Assembly (NCBI GenBank): GCA_016801885.1
Contig: CM028891.1
Location: 11,949,517 to 12,013,516, forward strand
Reading direction: 5' to 3'
Source: Toxotes chatareus
Taxonomy: Eukaryota; Chordata; Actinopteri; Toxotidae
Length of the DNA: 64,000 bases
The position numbers and the translations under genes are program-made. Below are positions 1 to 13,700 of this stretch, piece by piece. The first letter of the stretch is position 1; every line of letters starts with the position of its first letter. The notes beneath the pieces were generated by a model, which saw nothing but the letters and a program-made list of their open reading frames with translations, had not been told where the DNA came from and did not search any database.

Positions 1-3000
1 ACTGACCTGAAAAGCTGATATACTTGTACATATATGCATTTGTGACTTTCTGAAGTGAGAGGTTTCCATGGTGGCACTGAAACCCAAAAGAAAACGTGCG
101 TGCCTTCACGTATCACAATGAAGATGATTACAGAGGATATCTGGGTCTTGATGAAAGACTTTCTGTGATGCCAATCCATCAAGCTGATACACACCTGTCA
201 AAAAAAAGAACAGAAATGTGCCATTGTAGTCATGTGGTCGTCACAAGATTCGACGCCGCGCGGCTGGTGATGGGACTATGAGTGACAGCTAATGCCTTGA
301 TTGTCAGCTCAGCACTCCCATGACCTCCCATGAGCCTGTCTGTACACCACACATACAGTAACATGGTCTCCTATCAGCCAAAGCTTTCACATAAAGAACA
401 AATGATTCAGTTATATGCGGAGATGACAGCGTGAATAGCAGAGAAAATGACAATCATTTAAATCTTTTGTCCAAATTTCAGCTGTATATAAAGAGAAATT
501 CAAGCAGTGTCATGGAAAATACTTTTCCATGTAGTCTGATTGACTAAAATAGCATAAAGAGCGGTTTTAGAAATGGATGCTGTTGTCCAAACTATTATCC
601 CCCGCTACAGTAGATGGACACACATTTTCACCAACCCCTCTAAATTTGAATAACATAAACAGCTGGCCCTCTGTGCTTTAAAAAGCAAGCCAGTCAGATT
701 GCTCTAGAGCCGAGATCCCACAATGTCCTAGTGGCATGTCTTTGTGTCACCAAAGCACATTCATTACACCTCCTTCTGTCTATTTCAGACAAGGCATCAA
801 TTTAAAGATGTGAGGTATCACAGTGCAGAAAATGTCACATTTTCCCTGTCAACGGTGCCAATGTTTCTCTTTCTGTGGCCCGGATAAAAGGAGTGGCCTC
901 GGCATGCATCTCTGCCATCTTTCCATTCCCCACGGAGATATTTGAGTGCAAGATGAGTCTCCCTCCATGCTGAGTACACAGAGAGAAAAGAGAATTGGTG
1001 TCGCCGCATTCATACTTAGGAAGAATGGCAAGTTTTTCTTCACAAATAGGAGCGGGGCAAAAAGTATTCAATTTGCAACATCTGCTTCACTTCAATAATT
1101 CATTTGATTTTAATGTTTCAGAAGTAAACAGTGTAATCTTAAGAAGGAAGGAAGTGGTGTTGTAGTGGGAGCTGTTGTAACTTGGTTTTGTCTTTCCTAA
1201 ACAAGGATGGGATGACAACATGTTTCGCCACACCGTTAACCCTTTCTGGATTGACCCCTCACCCCATTATATTTATTTTCTGACCGAACGTATATTCGAA
1301 ATATTATTTTTTTAGCTCGTTAGCACTGGATGATTTAGCTTTAGATGCTGAGTACTGCTCTGGATTGTTTCAAATTGAATGATTTTGGCTTTGATGAAAT
1401 TGAATTATGACGGTTTCTCCGCACATTATAGTTGTTGTCATTACAGCCTGAAGACAATAGCCTAATAGGATCAAAAATGAGGCAACAGTGATTTCAGCCA
1501 CGCAGCCCAGCTTTATTAACATTCCTCTATCTCTGATATCATCAAAAGGCTATCATCAAATAAAAGTTAACAGCAGAAACCCTGAGCTCTTCTATCTCCT
1601 GAATGCGACGCACCATCATTTGCTGTGTTTTTTCTGCCCCCGTGACTGATTATCATTACCTTTTCTTGCAAATACCATGCTCATTACGTTAGTGTACAGC
1701 CAAAACATTAGTAGAGGGAGCCTATCTCTCTCCCATGAAGGGAGAGGAGAGGAGAAGAGCTATGGAGGCAGATTTTCCCCTAGCCTCAGCAGCCAGCCCT
1801 GGCGCGCTTGGCTATTAACCACAATGAACATGGGCTTTGTTATTAACATCTGTTCATCAGGGATCGGGCCCAGGCCTAATCACCCCTCACACCTTCTGTT
1901 TCTGCACAAGAAGAGAGGCAATCAAGGGCATCATTTGGCAGCTGGCTGGAACTACTAATGCTTTTCTCCTGCTCTACTCTGCGCCCACCCTCCCTTCATC
2001 GCCTTTTTTCTCTTCCCTGCCATCATTTTTTCCTCTTTTCTCCCCTTATCCCTACCCCCCCCCAAAAAAAATGTCTCTCCCACCCTCTTATGGGATTATG
2101 TTATTTGAGAAGAAAACGCACACATACAGACAGACGAGAACATGCACAGGAAAACACAGACGCGCACACATAGAAACGGACACAGAGGCAGAGAGTGTAC
2201 CTTTGATAGCAGTGAGATGGTAGATTTACTGATGGCCGTAACAGTCCGGCGCCATGGGTGGTTCACATGAACTCAACCTCATCTCAGTCTCTACCGTCTG
2301 TTCCTCCCACTGTATCGCGGGCAGATGTTCACAGGTTCATATCAGCCCCCCAAAACAACATTCAGACGGTGTGAGAGGAAAAAGACAGACACAGGAAGAG
2401 ATAGAGAGAAAGATGTGAGAGCCAATGATGGTGAGAAAGCAAGAGATAATGGTGAGATTGACAGATTACCAGTGGGAGATGCTATATGTCAATAAAAAAA
2501 AAAAATCACTGCTACAGATTCATTCCCAGAGCTAAAGGAATAGGTTTTTTTTTGAAGGTAATGTTGGTGCTAAAATATATGATGCTCATACATTCAGGGC
2601 AGAAAAACTATTGAGCTGCTCCTTTTAAAAACTGCTGTTTCTTTCATGATTTTTATTTTTTTGGACGTTTCTGGCTCCCTGTGCATGTTTGTCTGTGTCA
2701 GTGCTGTTGCGACCATATGATATGTATTTTTCTGCCGCGACTTATGCCAGAGATTGCAGCATTTGTTGTCGTCGGATTAATCCCTTTGTCAGCTCCGGCC
2801 TCTTGAACACATTGTGTCTCCTTCTGTTACCCACAGGAAGGAAGGACTGGGGCATCTGTGTTTGGGTTGGCTATGTCTAAATCAGCACTCCTTGTCCTAT
2901 CGCTGTAAGGATACACATACACACAAACACACACTCTCCCTCTCTCGCTCTCTCTCTTTTTCTCTACCAGTCTCTCAGAATGTCTGTTTCTAACTGAGAA

Positions 3001-3757
3001 CAACATGTCCTCTTCTGTCTCAGTAGAGGGGCTTCTCAACACAAAGCCTTTTCATGTGTGGATGCAGGTCTGTGATGGCTGTCACATTCTGGCTAAGTTC
3101 TCTGGGGCTGTCAGCTTGAGATGATGTTTACCAGGATGCTGCTGTCAATCAGGAAAAAAAAAAAGTTACTGATAATGCTTTGCAATCTTTCTTTGCTGTT
3201 ATAGGGCTGGTCCACCCAAAACACAAAAAGCACTGAATCAATTTTATTAAATCAATTAATTCAGAGTAGTTCTTTGTCAGTTTCAAGTCAGGTCAACTTA
3301 CATTATCTAGTTTTAATAGTATAGAATAATTTTAGAACTTATAATCATGAGTTCAAGTTTCGCAACATCCAAATAACAACTGACTAAATATCCACCTGAG
3401 TGATCTCTTAACTCATCATTAGCTTATCAGCATACTTCCCTGAACACTCACTTATATTGGGGTTAACATTGCTGAGACAGCCTTATTTTTTTCTAATTTT
3501 ACTAAAGTTACATGATGGAGTTTTGTTATATTTCTCTTCATGCCTGTGTCTCAGATAAGAAGCATCAGTCTATCAGTTCAAAATGAAAACAGTTATGTTG
3601 AAGATACGAGAACAATACTTTTCCTTTATTTCCACATCTTCTACATGGATTATAACTTGGTGAGGACCCACACTTGGTTGTAGCTTCAGTTTGTTTCTTT
3701 ACCACAATAAAGCAAGGCCGAAGAGAGCCAGGCCCATTATACTGAATGACTGTATAC

Positions 3758-3820
3758 TGTAGGTGGTGGTAATGTCACAAATGGTGGCTAATCTGTCATT
3801 AAAACCGAAGAAGAAGAGCG
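3758..3820 (+). repeat. Possible decayed dispersed repeat
   Basis: The run TGTAGGTGGTGGTAATG, a spacer, then AAAACCGAAGAAGAAGAGCG resembles a dispersed element I recall as common in teleost genomes, in which a GGTGG(C/T)GGTAATG motif is followed by AAAACC-GAAGAAGAAG. This copy is short and diverged. Class cannot be assigned from sequence alone. Confidence 0.35.
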
Positions 3821-6140
3821 AGGTTGGAGGAACAAATACACAGTGCAACTGTCATTTGAAAAAGCTATCAATCAATTACACATGATCAAGTTCGTCCAGA
3901 TTTCTTTTAACTACATAACCACATAATGTCGTAATGACTACTGAGTGCTCATGGGTCAAAACGGCAACATGTTGACGGGCACTGCTGCTGGTGTGATCCC
4001 ATCGCAAGATGGTCTCTGGTTTCAATTCAATTTTAATCCGTGCCTCATATGGAGTTAGAATTGCTGTTACTCCAGTGAGTTAGGTCATCATCCATCCATA
4101 TCCAAAACTTAATGCGCCCATATGTTCATGTGCATATGTTAATTCAATGTATCGCTGTATCAGTTTCGCCTCCTGTTTAACAGACCTAATTGACTTCGGA
4201 TATTTGCACTGAGATCTGACAAAAACAAGCTTTCTTACAACATTTAACCGACACACAAACACGGTGCGATCTCTTGCACCCCCCACTATGTGTACTACTG
4301 CTAAGTGTGAGCAGGATTTGTCTAATTAGCCTGTTTGCAGGCTTGGAGCATCACTTTTAATGAGGTATCAGGTCCTCAAGGTCATTTCCGTTTTTCCAGC
4401 TTGTGTGTACGTCTTTGTGTGAGTGTGTGTTTTCTCTTCCCTTCTGTTTGTTTGTGCTCTCTTTTTTAATTGAAAAATGTTGACTCAGGTTGTCTCCATC
4501 TGTTAAGTGAGGAGCAGCATGACCGCAAATAATTATGACCTTTGCAGTCTGTCTTCTCCCAGAATGCCGCTCTGTCATGGAGAGCACTGCTCATAAAGAA
4601 AAAAAAAAGTGTTGTTGCACTTTCTTTATGAATACAAATATATTACCTGAGGATACTTGCTACTGTGCGATCATTTAGACAATTGACTCTGAATGTGTAA
4701 AGACTCATTTCTTTTTCTTCCGTTGTCATACCACCACATGTTTGTGTGTAATTCATATTTTCTTCATCCCTTCACTCTCTTTTTCCATTTCCAGCCGCAG
4801 GGGTCAAAGATAACGCACCCGGTCGACGTTAGTCAACAATAGCTTTTTGGTCATGGCTCACAACGTCCACGCTTTACCTCTACAGACAAGGGTCGTCAGT
4901 TTTATTGTTTAAAAGTCATTCTGCCTAACATTTATTGACTCCATTTTCTTTCATTTCTTGACCTAACTATCCGTTCAGTTCTCGTCTTTCTCACTCAATG
5001 ACTTCGGCACATATGTATTCACCACGCAAGACCTCTCTCATTTCCAGTGCTCCCTTTATTGCCGTCTCATTCTTCATGGACAGTTCTATTTCTGTAATGG
5101 TGCATGGTCAACCATTATCTCCCTACCACACATCTGTCTGTCTAAGGCGTTAGCCCATATACAGATTGAGCTTTTCACCTTGCTGTCACCTAGGTGCGCC
5201 ATGTCCAGAGCATTTTTATCTGTCTGAAAACCTCAAACCAAGCCGGGGCGTACAGGGCTAGCACAGCTAGCCAACCTAAACCGTCACCCACATAAATACC
5301 TGTGATTCAATGGGAGGAAGCGTGCCCACAGTGGAAATGATAACAGTGGAACTGGTCTAGGCCTTATATAGCCAGGGGAGTGCTAGTGTCCCTCCTCTGT
5401 CAAAGTAAAAACAGTGAGGTGCTAAACACCTTCCATCCCAGCAGTGGCAGGGGGCTCACAATGCCATTAGAAAACATGTGGAGAAACACTTGGAGTGTCA
5501 ATTCCTCAGGCTGGTTATACTGCTAGCCTTCGTGTCCAGGGATGCTATCGTCATGCCAGTACGACAGAGAGACAGGGGGTGGGTGCTCTAGGAATTATAT
5601 ATGGAGGATCAAGGGGAGGTAGGGGGAAAGGGGGAAGAGGTAGGAGGATGTGAAGGATGTACTGTGCTACTATATCTGTGGTCTGACCCCAGGATTGCTA
5701 TTTAACTACATACTTGCAGGCGCAGTATAGTGAGGAGCCCACCAACACAAACAAGAGAGACTGAAACGTGGTAATAATGAATGTGTATGCATTAATATAC
5801 ACACAGACATGTGTGCATGCAATGACAGAAACATACACTATTACAGACACGCATGCACACGTGATAGCAAAGAAAAGTAGACCGGGCCTTGATGGGTTAA
5901 ATGGCCTTGTCCCCCCTGTGTTGAGGGGGAATGTGCTCCTGTGCTGTGAGCGATCGCTTCCTCTCTCTGGGGCTCCAGCATGGGGCCAGACTGGTGGCTG
6001 TTAGCTGGAGATGGATGACTTCTCATCCTGCCTCTTCCGACAAGTAGAGTGCACAGGCAGAAAACAACACAGAAAACCTGAACATGCAGCCAGGAGTAGC
6101 ACTGTCACACATACAGTAGACAGTGCACCCTGCTGCTTTT

Positions 6141-6167
6141 TTTGTTGTTGTTGTTGTTGTTGTTGTT
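6141..6167. repeat. (TTG)n microsatellite
   Basis: About nine uninterrupted TTG units follow a T run. It produces spurious polyglutamine, polyvaline and polycysteine frames. Confidence 0.9.
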
Positions 6168-9100
6168 CTTTTCTGTTTAATGCACCAAAACAAATACCTG
6201 AATCAAGGTATTTCATCACATAAAACACTGATGAAAAATCAGATAAATCTAATATTGCTACTATCACCAGCAATGGCCTCACCCAGACCTGTGTATTATG
6301 CTGACTGTATCCCACTGACTCATTATAACTAAAGAAATTAATAAAACCCATGATCTAAATGTTAACAGTATAAAAACAAGGAAAACTTCTCCTGTTATCC
6401 TCGGTCCATGTGTGTGACCACATGAGCTACTGCACTTCATCTTCACTCTACATGGTCCAAGAATGGAGGTCACCCTCAAAGCCCAGTACAAAGAGTGGAC
6501 TGATCCTGTGGTGTTGATTTTAACATAATGTCCCGCCTCCCCTCTGCAGTGTTCAGAGAGGCCTGAACAATGTATCTAAAGTGAGGTTCTCTCAGCAGGT
6601 GGAGGTTCAAACGGGTCCCAGACCAGAGGCACCTCGGGAGGGATCGGATGGCTGCCGCCTTTAGGCCTGGCCAAAGTTTGACCCGCATTAAAAAACAGAC
6701 CTGTTCCAGACCATTGCTGCTTTCCCCCTGCTAAAACAACACCAGGGAAAGTGTGCGTCAATATAGGTACAGGTTTGGCTCTAAATGATGTGTGTATGTG
6801 TGTGTGTGTGTTCGAGTATAAGTGGTGAAAGAAGGGCATGTAAAGGTGTACGTGCACCTGAAAACACTGACCCAAACTTGGGTAAACACGCAAATGACCG
6901 CCTCATGGGTTTCCTTCTTTGAACTCATGTGACGTGCAGCTGAATGTGTCAGTGCACAAACATATGACCCGTGTGTGTGTGAAGCATTCTTCATGTGAGG
7001 TCAAATGTGCAAGTATTTATATAGTCAACATCAAAGTGTGTGATGTTTAAGTCGTTTTATACTGAGTACTCTAAAAGTTTGTCCTAATGGTTTATGATTA
7101 CTTTATCATCACATGCTTATTTAAACCTTGCAATGATTTTATAACGGTTATTTAATCTCTTATATCCACTTTTACAAGTTCACTTTGCACCCCTGCTACC
7201 TAATCTATGCTTTATTTTCTGATTATGGTTAGGCTTACCATATGAAAGGTAACTATAAAACAAAGCAAAAGGTCAGATATGTGATAGGGCTGGGACTACT
7301 GAACATCTTAACGGCCGTTGATGGCCACCAGCTGCTAGGCCCCGCCCTTTGGTCAGTGACTGATGGGCCTAACTTGACCTTCTCTCTGAGCGGCAAGGGG
7401 TACAGGGCTGGGGGATTGAAAACATCCTCTCGGAGTGATGGCTGTTTCAGCAGACGGAGACACGAGAAACATGGCCTGCCAGTCACACACTCTCCGTCGT
7501 ATCAAAAAGAGCCAGCAGTGGCATGCCAGACATGTCAGCCATGCGCCAGGCAGAGTTCGCAGGCCAAGCTGAGCCAGCAGGATGCCAGCGGTCACTGACT
7601 TTACCAGATAGAGAGAGGTTATGTTTACGAAAAGAAGTGGCAATGTGTTTTTATAACTTTGAATTAAAAACCTTTATTGCTTATTGCAGTACTACATACT
7701 ATATACTGTAGCAGAGCAGGCGGAAAAAATCGAGTGTGTGGAGTCTGCCTCTTGGTTTTCATCCAAGATGCAGCAAGACATCTGCTCTATTGACAGGAAT
7801 GTCATACTTTAGCTTGGTGAATGAAGAAAATGGATGGATAAAATATGCATATGCATGCATATGTCCATGTGCATGTATTTGCATGGAAACAGGAATGGTC
7901 CTAAGATTATATTCATTAGCACATTGTACTATATGACTATATGAAAGAGGATTATTGGCTCTGGCTGGTGATTCTTTACTAAAATAATAAGGGGCTAGTA
8001 ATGACACACCCTTAAACGTTACAAAAAAAACCCCCCAAAATACTAAAAATTTTGTTCTGAATGCCCCAACCTGAAAATGTAATGGGCAAAATATTCTGTG
8101 ATTGTAGGAAATAAAGGAAAAAGGAAAAGCAGAGAGAAAGGGGGAGACAACAGTGAAAGTGCCTTTGATTGTAATTGACAAAAATCCCATTTTGGGGATA
8201 GGGGGTTGGTTATATGTGGCTGGATGTTTGATTTGCCATTGATTTGCAGAGTCCCGCAATTTAAATCAGCAATATGAACTCTAAATGGCTTCTGGAGGTG
8301 ATTTTGCCTTCTTCGTTTTTAGGGACCATGAGGCTGAGACAGAAAGAGAAGATTGGAAAAACATGTTTTTTTTCTCTGGAATTCTGATCCTATATTTAGG
8401 TATAATGATTTATAGCACATTTGAAGGATGTGCCATGCGTGGGAAAGCAAGTGACCCCGTGCTGATTACATGCAGTCAAATCACAGTCCAATAGACTCCC
8501 TTTGCCACTTCAAGAAGTCATCCTGGCTTCTCCCCTCAGTTTTCAGGCAATAATAAGGAGCTCAACTGATAAATTAGCGGCTGTGGGCGGTGGCGACCTA
8601 AGTGACGTGAAAGTGTCACAGGGCTCTGAGGTAACACCGTGGAGTGGAGAGGTTTCTCTCGCATTTGAAGCAGATATGACAGAGTGAGCTCTACACTCCC
8701 ACTGAATGAAGGAAGCTATGTATGACTTGGGGATTGGGTTGAGTTAGCCACATGTAATGTTAAAGGGGACATCTCCTGATAGTCATGCTTGAGAAACGGC
8801 ATGAGAAAATGATGTGCACCCAGGTGGTCAAATGCTCTTTTTGTCTCTCAGCAGACAACCAGTGCTGCTTTTGTTGCTGTTCATCACTTTGAAGGAGGAC
8901 CCATGGTGGGCGTTTACGGTTCCTCGCTTCCCCCTCGGTTCTGCATGCTTCCATGCTCCCCTCGCCAAACGAGCAGGAGCTTTTGTTGCAGAAGGGGAAG
9001 TGAAAACTTGTAAGGGCTTGTAATATATGGTGTGAATGTATGGTGTGTGAGTAATAAACCATACATCTATTCAAGTCAGGCTACTTGGAGCCCAGACTCC

Positions 9101-10740
9101 CTCATATTCTACATGCGTCTCACGAGGACCCCATATGGGCACCCATTTAATCTACACAACAACAAAAAAAGAAACACTCAACTTATTTTATGTCATATTA
9201 TATCTATACAATAGTGGTCCCATTGGGGACACAGGCTTGAACATATTGTTGCCAGTCATTAGGCCCAGATTAATACTTGCACAGATATACATAAAACCCA
9301 ACAGAATGAAATTTCACTGAGTTGGCATCCATAAATTGCAGAGATATAGTGTCGCCAGATAGAAGGCATATGGCCATGGTAGGACAGTGCTCCTTGTAAT
9401 TGAGCAGCAGAGCAAGCAGTCCATAAAGATGCCAAGACATAGTTAAATATTTATGTAGATGAATGGAGTAATAAATAAATGGTTAAATGAATAATGGCTC
9501 GAACTAACGTGATCGCAATAGATAAGTCATGTTTTATTCAGGACCTCTAACCCGTTTAGAGAGAAAAGAGGACGTTTTTTCTAATGAGGGATTTGTTTAA
9601 ATTCTCTCTGAGTGAAAGTAAAGAGATGATATTTTGACACACGTGCATTTTCATTGGTCAGTTTAATAATCTTACGCTCTTAATAAAGTTATGCACACAT
9701 CCTTTTATGCACGGCTACTGTACAAAGTTGCCTTTGGTGATTTCAGGTAATATTTCTTTGGTTTAAATCAAATGTAGTTTCCAAAGTCACTGTGAAATGG
9801 TTATGTTGTAAAATTGAAGTTAATCAGCACAGCTCCAACCTTCATATTCTCTATATTGGAATATTAGTGTTCCTCTATCTAACAAAACCATTTCCTCCCT
9901 TTATAGACAGATGAAAGTTGCCCTGTGCTTTTCTCCTGTGGGGATATTGTATGTCTCTGGACTCCCCACTGAGCTTGAGGAGATTGCTGTTTTGGCATGC
10001 CCTCTACAGGCTAAAACTGGAACTGTGCGTCCACAGACAAGCAGGAAAACTGTCCTTTGAGATCATCTTTTCAAAAATGACCATGAAGCCTTATGAACTG
10101 ATGCCTTATTAATTAAGAGAATGCAACTGTTTACTTCAAATGAACAAAAAAATGTCACTAATGTCAACAGCCTATTTTTTTTTTTATATTTATTCCCCAA
10201 ACTCAAATAACACAAGTTATTTATTTTGGATACATCTAAAAAAGTAGTCAGTGATATTGCTGTATGACGTCCAGAAACAGATAGTTTCCTGAGTGGACAT
10301 GAGGGAAAGGCTGTCAACAGCATAGACACAGATTCCCACTGTGAAGTCAGGACCACATCAGACATGAAGCTGTCCACAGCATGCCATCGGGATTTCACTC
10401 TTTGTCCTTCAGATTCTTTTTTCTTTTCCCGCTGGATGAAAAAAAATTCTATTATATTACTTCACAGCCACAGATTTCGTCTGTCATAATCTACTGTTCT
10501 CAATATTTTTCCTATCAAGGAATTGTAAACAGATCCACACTAGTCCAGAATCACAATAAAGGGAACGATTTTTGATTGTGTATTTATTTTAGATTTTTCA
10601 AACAAGGGGAAAGTGTAAATAAAAACTGATTAAATATATTTAATGAATTATAAATATATATAATTGTCACCATCCTGTAATGAATCATTCCAGTGAATTA
10701 AATAAGATGTCATTTTGCTAGTGCCCATCTTGAATCTCCC

Positions 10741-10792
10741 TGGGGCCCCCTGGACACCCCGCATTTTTAAGACCCCACATTGAGAACCACTT
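10741..10792 (+). mobile_element. Probable hAT-type transposon terminal remnant
   Basis: GGGGCCCCCTGGACACCCC followed by CCCCACATTGAGAACCACT resembles the ends of non-autonomous hAT elements, whose terminal inverted repeats typically read CAGTGGTTCTCAA (reverse complement TTGAGAACCACTG). No matching opposite end or 8 bp target duplication was found, so this is a fragment. No transposase is encoded. Confidence 0.4.
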
Positions 10793-13700
10793 TGCGATGT
10801 ATATTATAAATAACATTTGCACAGTTGCAAACAACCCCACTATATTAAAGTATTTTCAAAGAGGCAGTGTTCCTTTCAAACATGTCCTTTTAAGGAGAAA
10901 TTAGGCAGAAGAAAGAGGAGAAACTCAGCACGGTTTCATGATTTGTCTACAAAAAAACCCTGCATGATATTTTGATGGAGAAAATAATTTTCAGGGGGTA
11001 TTACTGTTCTTGTTCATGTGCTTGTTTGCCTGTACGTTCACGAGTGTGTGTATTTGCCTGTGTATGGCTAAGTGTGTATTTGTCTAGCCTTTGAAGGCGC
11101 TGCCTTCCCCTGTGTGTCTTTATTGTGGGGCAGCTGAGGCCCTGCCTGTAGCTCTGTCCAGCACCGAGACTCAGACACCAGCTGCATTCACCGTCACAGA
11201 CCTCTGCCGGCCTTTGATGTCCGCTCTGCTGCCAAGCCCCTGACCACAGAGACACCGTGTATCCACCAACCATCTCGAGAAAAAAAAAAAAAAAAAAGAC
11301 AGAAACAACTCACTCCTATTTACATGTTTTTATTATCTAACGGGAGAGGAGAAGTTGTTTGATATCCGTGGACAAAAAACAAGCTGTTCGGGTCTGGGCA
11401 CTCTGGGGTGTCTGACTGATTGACTGCATGGGCAAAGTTCCCAGGGTCTGTCTTTGTGTCCAACTGCTTTTCAAACAGCCCCAGGCTTGAGAGAGTTTTG
11501 CCTCAGGCAGAAAAATGATAAATTAGAATTACATTTTACCAAATCAGAGTGTCTAGGTTTGGACTAGAAAGGTGCAAGAATGAAATGAGATAGCCTTTTA
11601 TCATGTGGAATCAAAGGACAATGGCGTTGACGTGAATGTATTTCTCCTTTGGAAGAGTAATCATATGAATATGCAAAATAATAGACAGGGGCTTCCTGCT
11701 GCTGGGTTGATGCAATTGATAGGACACTTTTGAATATGATTTGGTTTGTAGTCTACATTTTTGCACATTAGCATTGAGACGCACAACCTGAGACTCTGAA
11801 TTCTAGTTGTATGTGACAATGTGTAGTTTGTCTACTGAATGAAATTACCATGGATAATACTGATTATGTATGTGTACATTTTTTTAATTAAAATGAGGCT
11901 TATCAACGGCTTTGATGTGGAACTAGGCATGATATTCACCCCAGCACAGAATAAATTAGATTCATACAAGCAGCTGAAATATTCCTGAGATCAGTTTGCA
12001 GCTTGGTATTGCTACCACACACTGTTGTCACTACAGTGCATCTTCAAATTAAAGTTCTCAAACTCGGGCATACCTGCTTGTCTCCTTCTCACACTTTCTT
12101 CTGGTTAGCTACTTAGAGTACAGATTGTCCTTCAAGACAGCAAGGGGAGTACAGAACTGTCCAGTGAGTGTGCAGCCTGTGATGAGTGGAGCTGAGGGGC
12201 CAGCATCGAAGATATGAATCCCTAAGAGAAAGGGATTGAAAAAGCAATATATCTTGTTCCTATTATTCTTTGTGCTTTCATAACAGGGGTTTTAGAGATG
12301 AGGTTTGTGTCACAACCTCTGAAATTCACCAAGTAATGACATTTCCATCAGACGCTGGGCTGTATCACAGACAGATGACACGGACATCCATGTAAACCCC
12401 CGGATAGTGCCTCGCTTCACGATCGTTGTTAGCCTTAAAGCCCTTGTGCAAGCAACTCACAAATGCCTAATGGTCTTTATCATAAATATCAGTACTGCAA
12501 AGGTTATCGTTAGATAGATATGTCCCCGTGCCCCATTTAGTTGCACAGCAGACACTTTTGACTGATGCTGCTTTCAAACAGGTAGAAGCACATTGATAGA
12601 GGAGGCTTAGAGCTAAATAACAAGTAGGTTACTCTCTGGGTAATCTTAATGCAGGTGAAATATCTACTCTTGTGTAAAGGTTATCTCAATATAACTTCTA
12701 CATTGTTCTCTCAAATCTCAGCAACCTCCTCAGTTAAACTAATGGAAGACCTTGCCATTTTGCAATAATATGACTCAGAGGCAGGACGGCGAACTTAGAA
12801 AACAGTCCGCATCAATACATAACCCTCACGAAGACTCAGCGCTCTCCTCTCTAGCCGCAGGACTGCAGACAGACTAGAGAGACTATTTAAGTTTTGACTA
12901 ATGGTTTACTTGACTGAATTATAATCACATCATAATATCTATTGACTATCATTGATTTGCTATTAGAGAACTAGTTTAACCTTGATTTATAGCCTCAGAC
13001 CTGTCGAGTCCAAGGCCATAAAGGGATCATTGACAAGCAACAATAGCCCTTCTTAACATGCCCCTAAGGTCCCCTTCAGCACCGGATCAATAGCTGACCT
13101 CTATAGTCATTATTTACTGGCAATAACATTTCACCTTTTTTCTGAAAGTGATGTACAGAATCTGTCTGGGAGGAAAAGGGAGGCATTGTTCTTACCCTCC
13201 AGATAATAGGCGTTTTTGGCACTTGAACAATCTGCTGTGACTGATGTGGAGATGAACTAATGCAGGTGTAAATACTGAACGTATCTTTGACTGTATTTAT
13301 AGGGTAGCAACTCATGATCTTTAATATTTAAATAAATCTACTGGTTTGTGTGTAAAATGTATTTGTATTTCTAAAAGTATGTGTTTCCCAGTGGTTAAGA
13401 CATGTACTGTGTGCTCTAATAGCTACTTCCCTGATCTAATTCTGGCAGCGGACCATGAATACATGTCATCCCCCAAGTCTCTCCCCTGGTTTATTATGAT
13501 CTCTGTTCTGTGTCCCATCAAATAAAAGCAAAAATTCCCCCAAAATATACTTATATAAATTAAAAGTCTCAGGAAAACTGGATCAAAAACACTCCAAAAT
13601 CCAAAGATCTTCAGTTTACAATTCTATAAATCAAAGAATAACAAAAAAAATCTTCACATTAATTGTTTCAGCTCTATAAATTTACTAGAATATGCTTTAT

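Larger units (their letters stand above)
1..10700. other. Gene desert, first part: no recognised exon
   Basis: No open frame resembles a known protein. The stretch holds pyrimidine-rich tracts (1960-2070), CA- and CT-rich patches (2110-2180, 2910-2965), a (TTG)n microsatellite at 6141-6167 and a GT-rich patch at 6790-6812. A probable old dispersed repeat lies near 3758-3820. The longest non-repeat frame (minus strand, 7759-8259) has no recognisable domain. Confidence 0.6.

Noticed and set aside
7759..8259. 166-residue minus-strand open frame
   Set aside because: No domain, signal or splice context recognised; A/T-rich chance frame.
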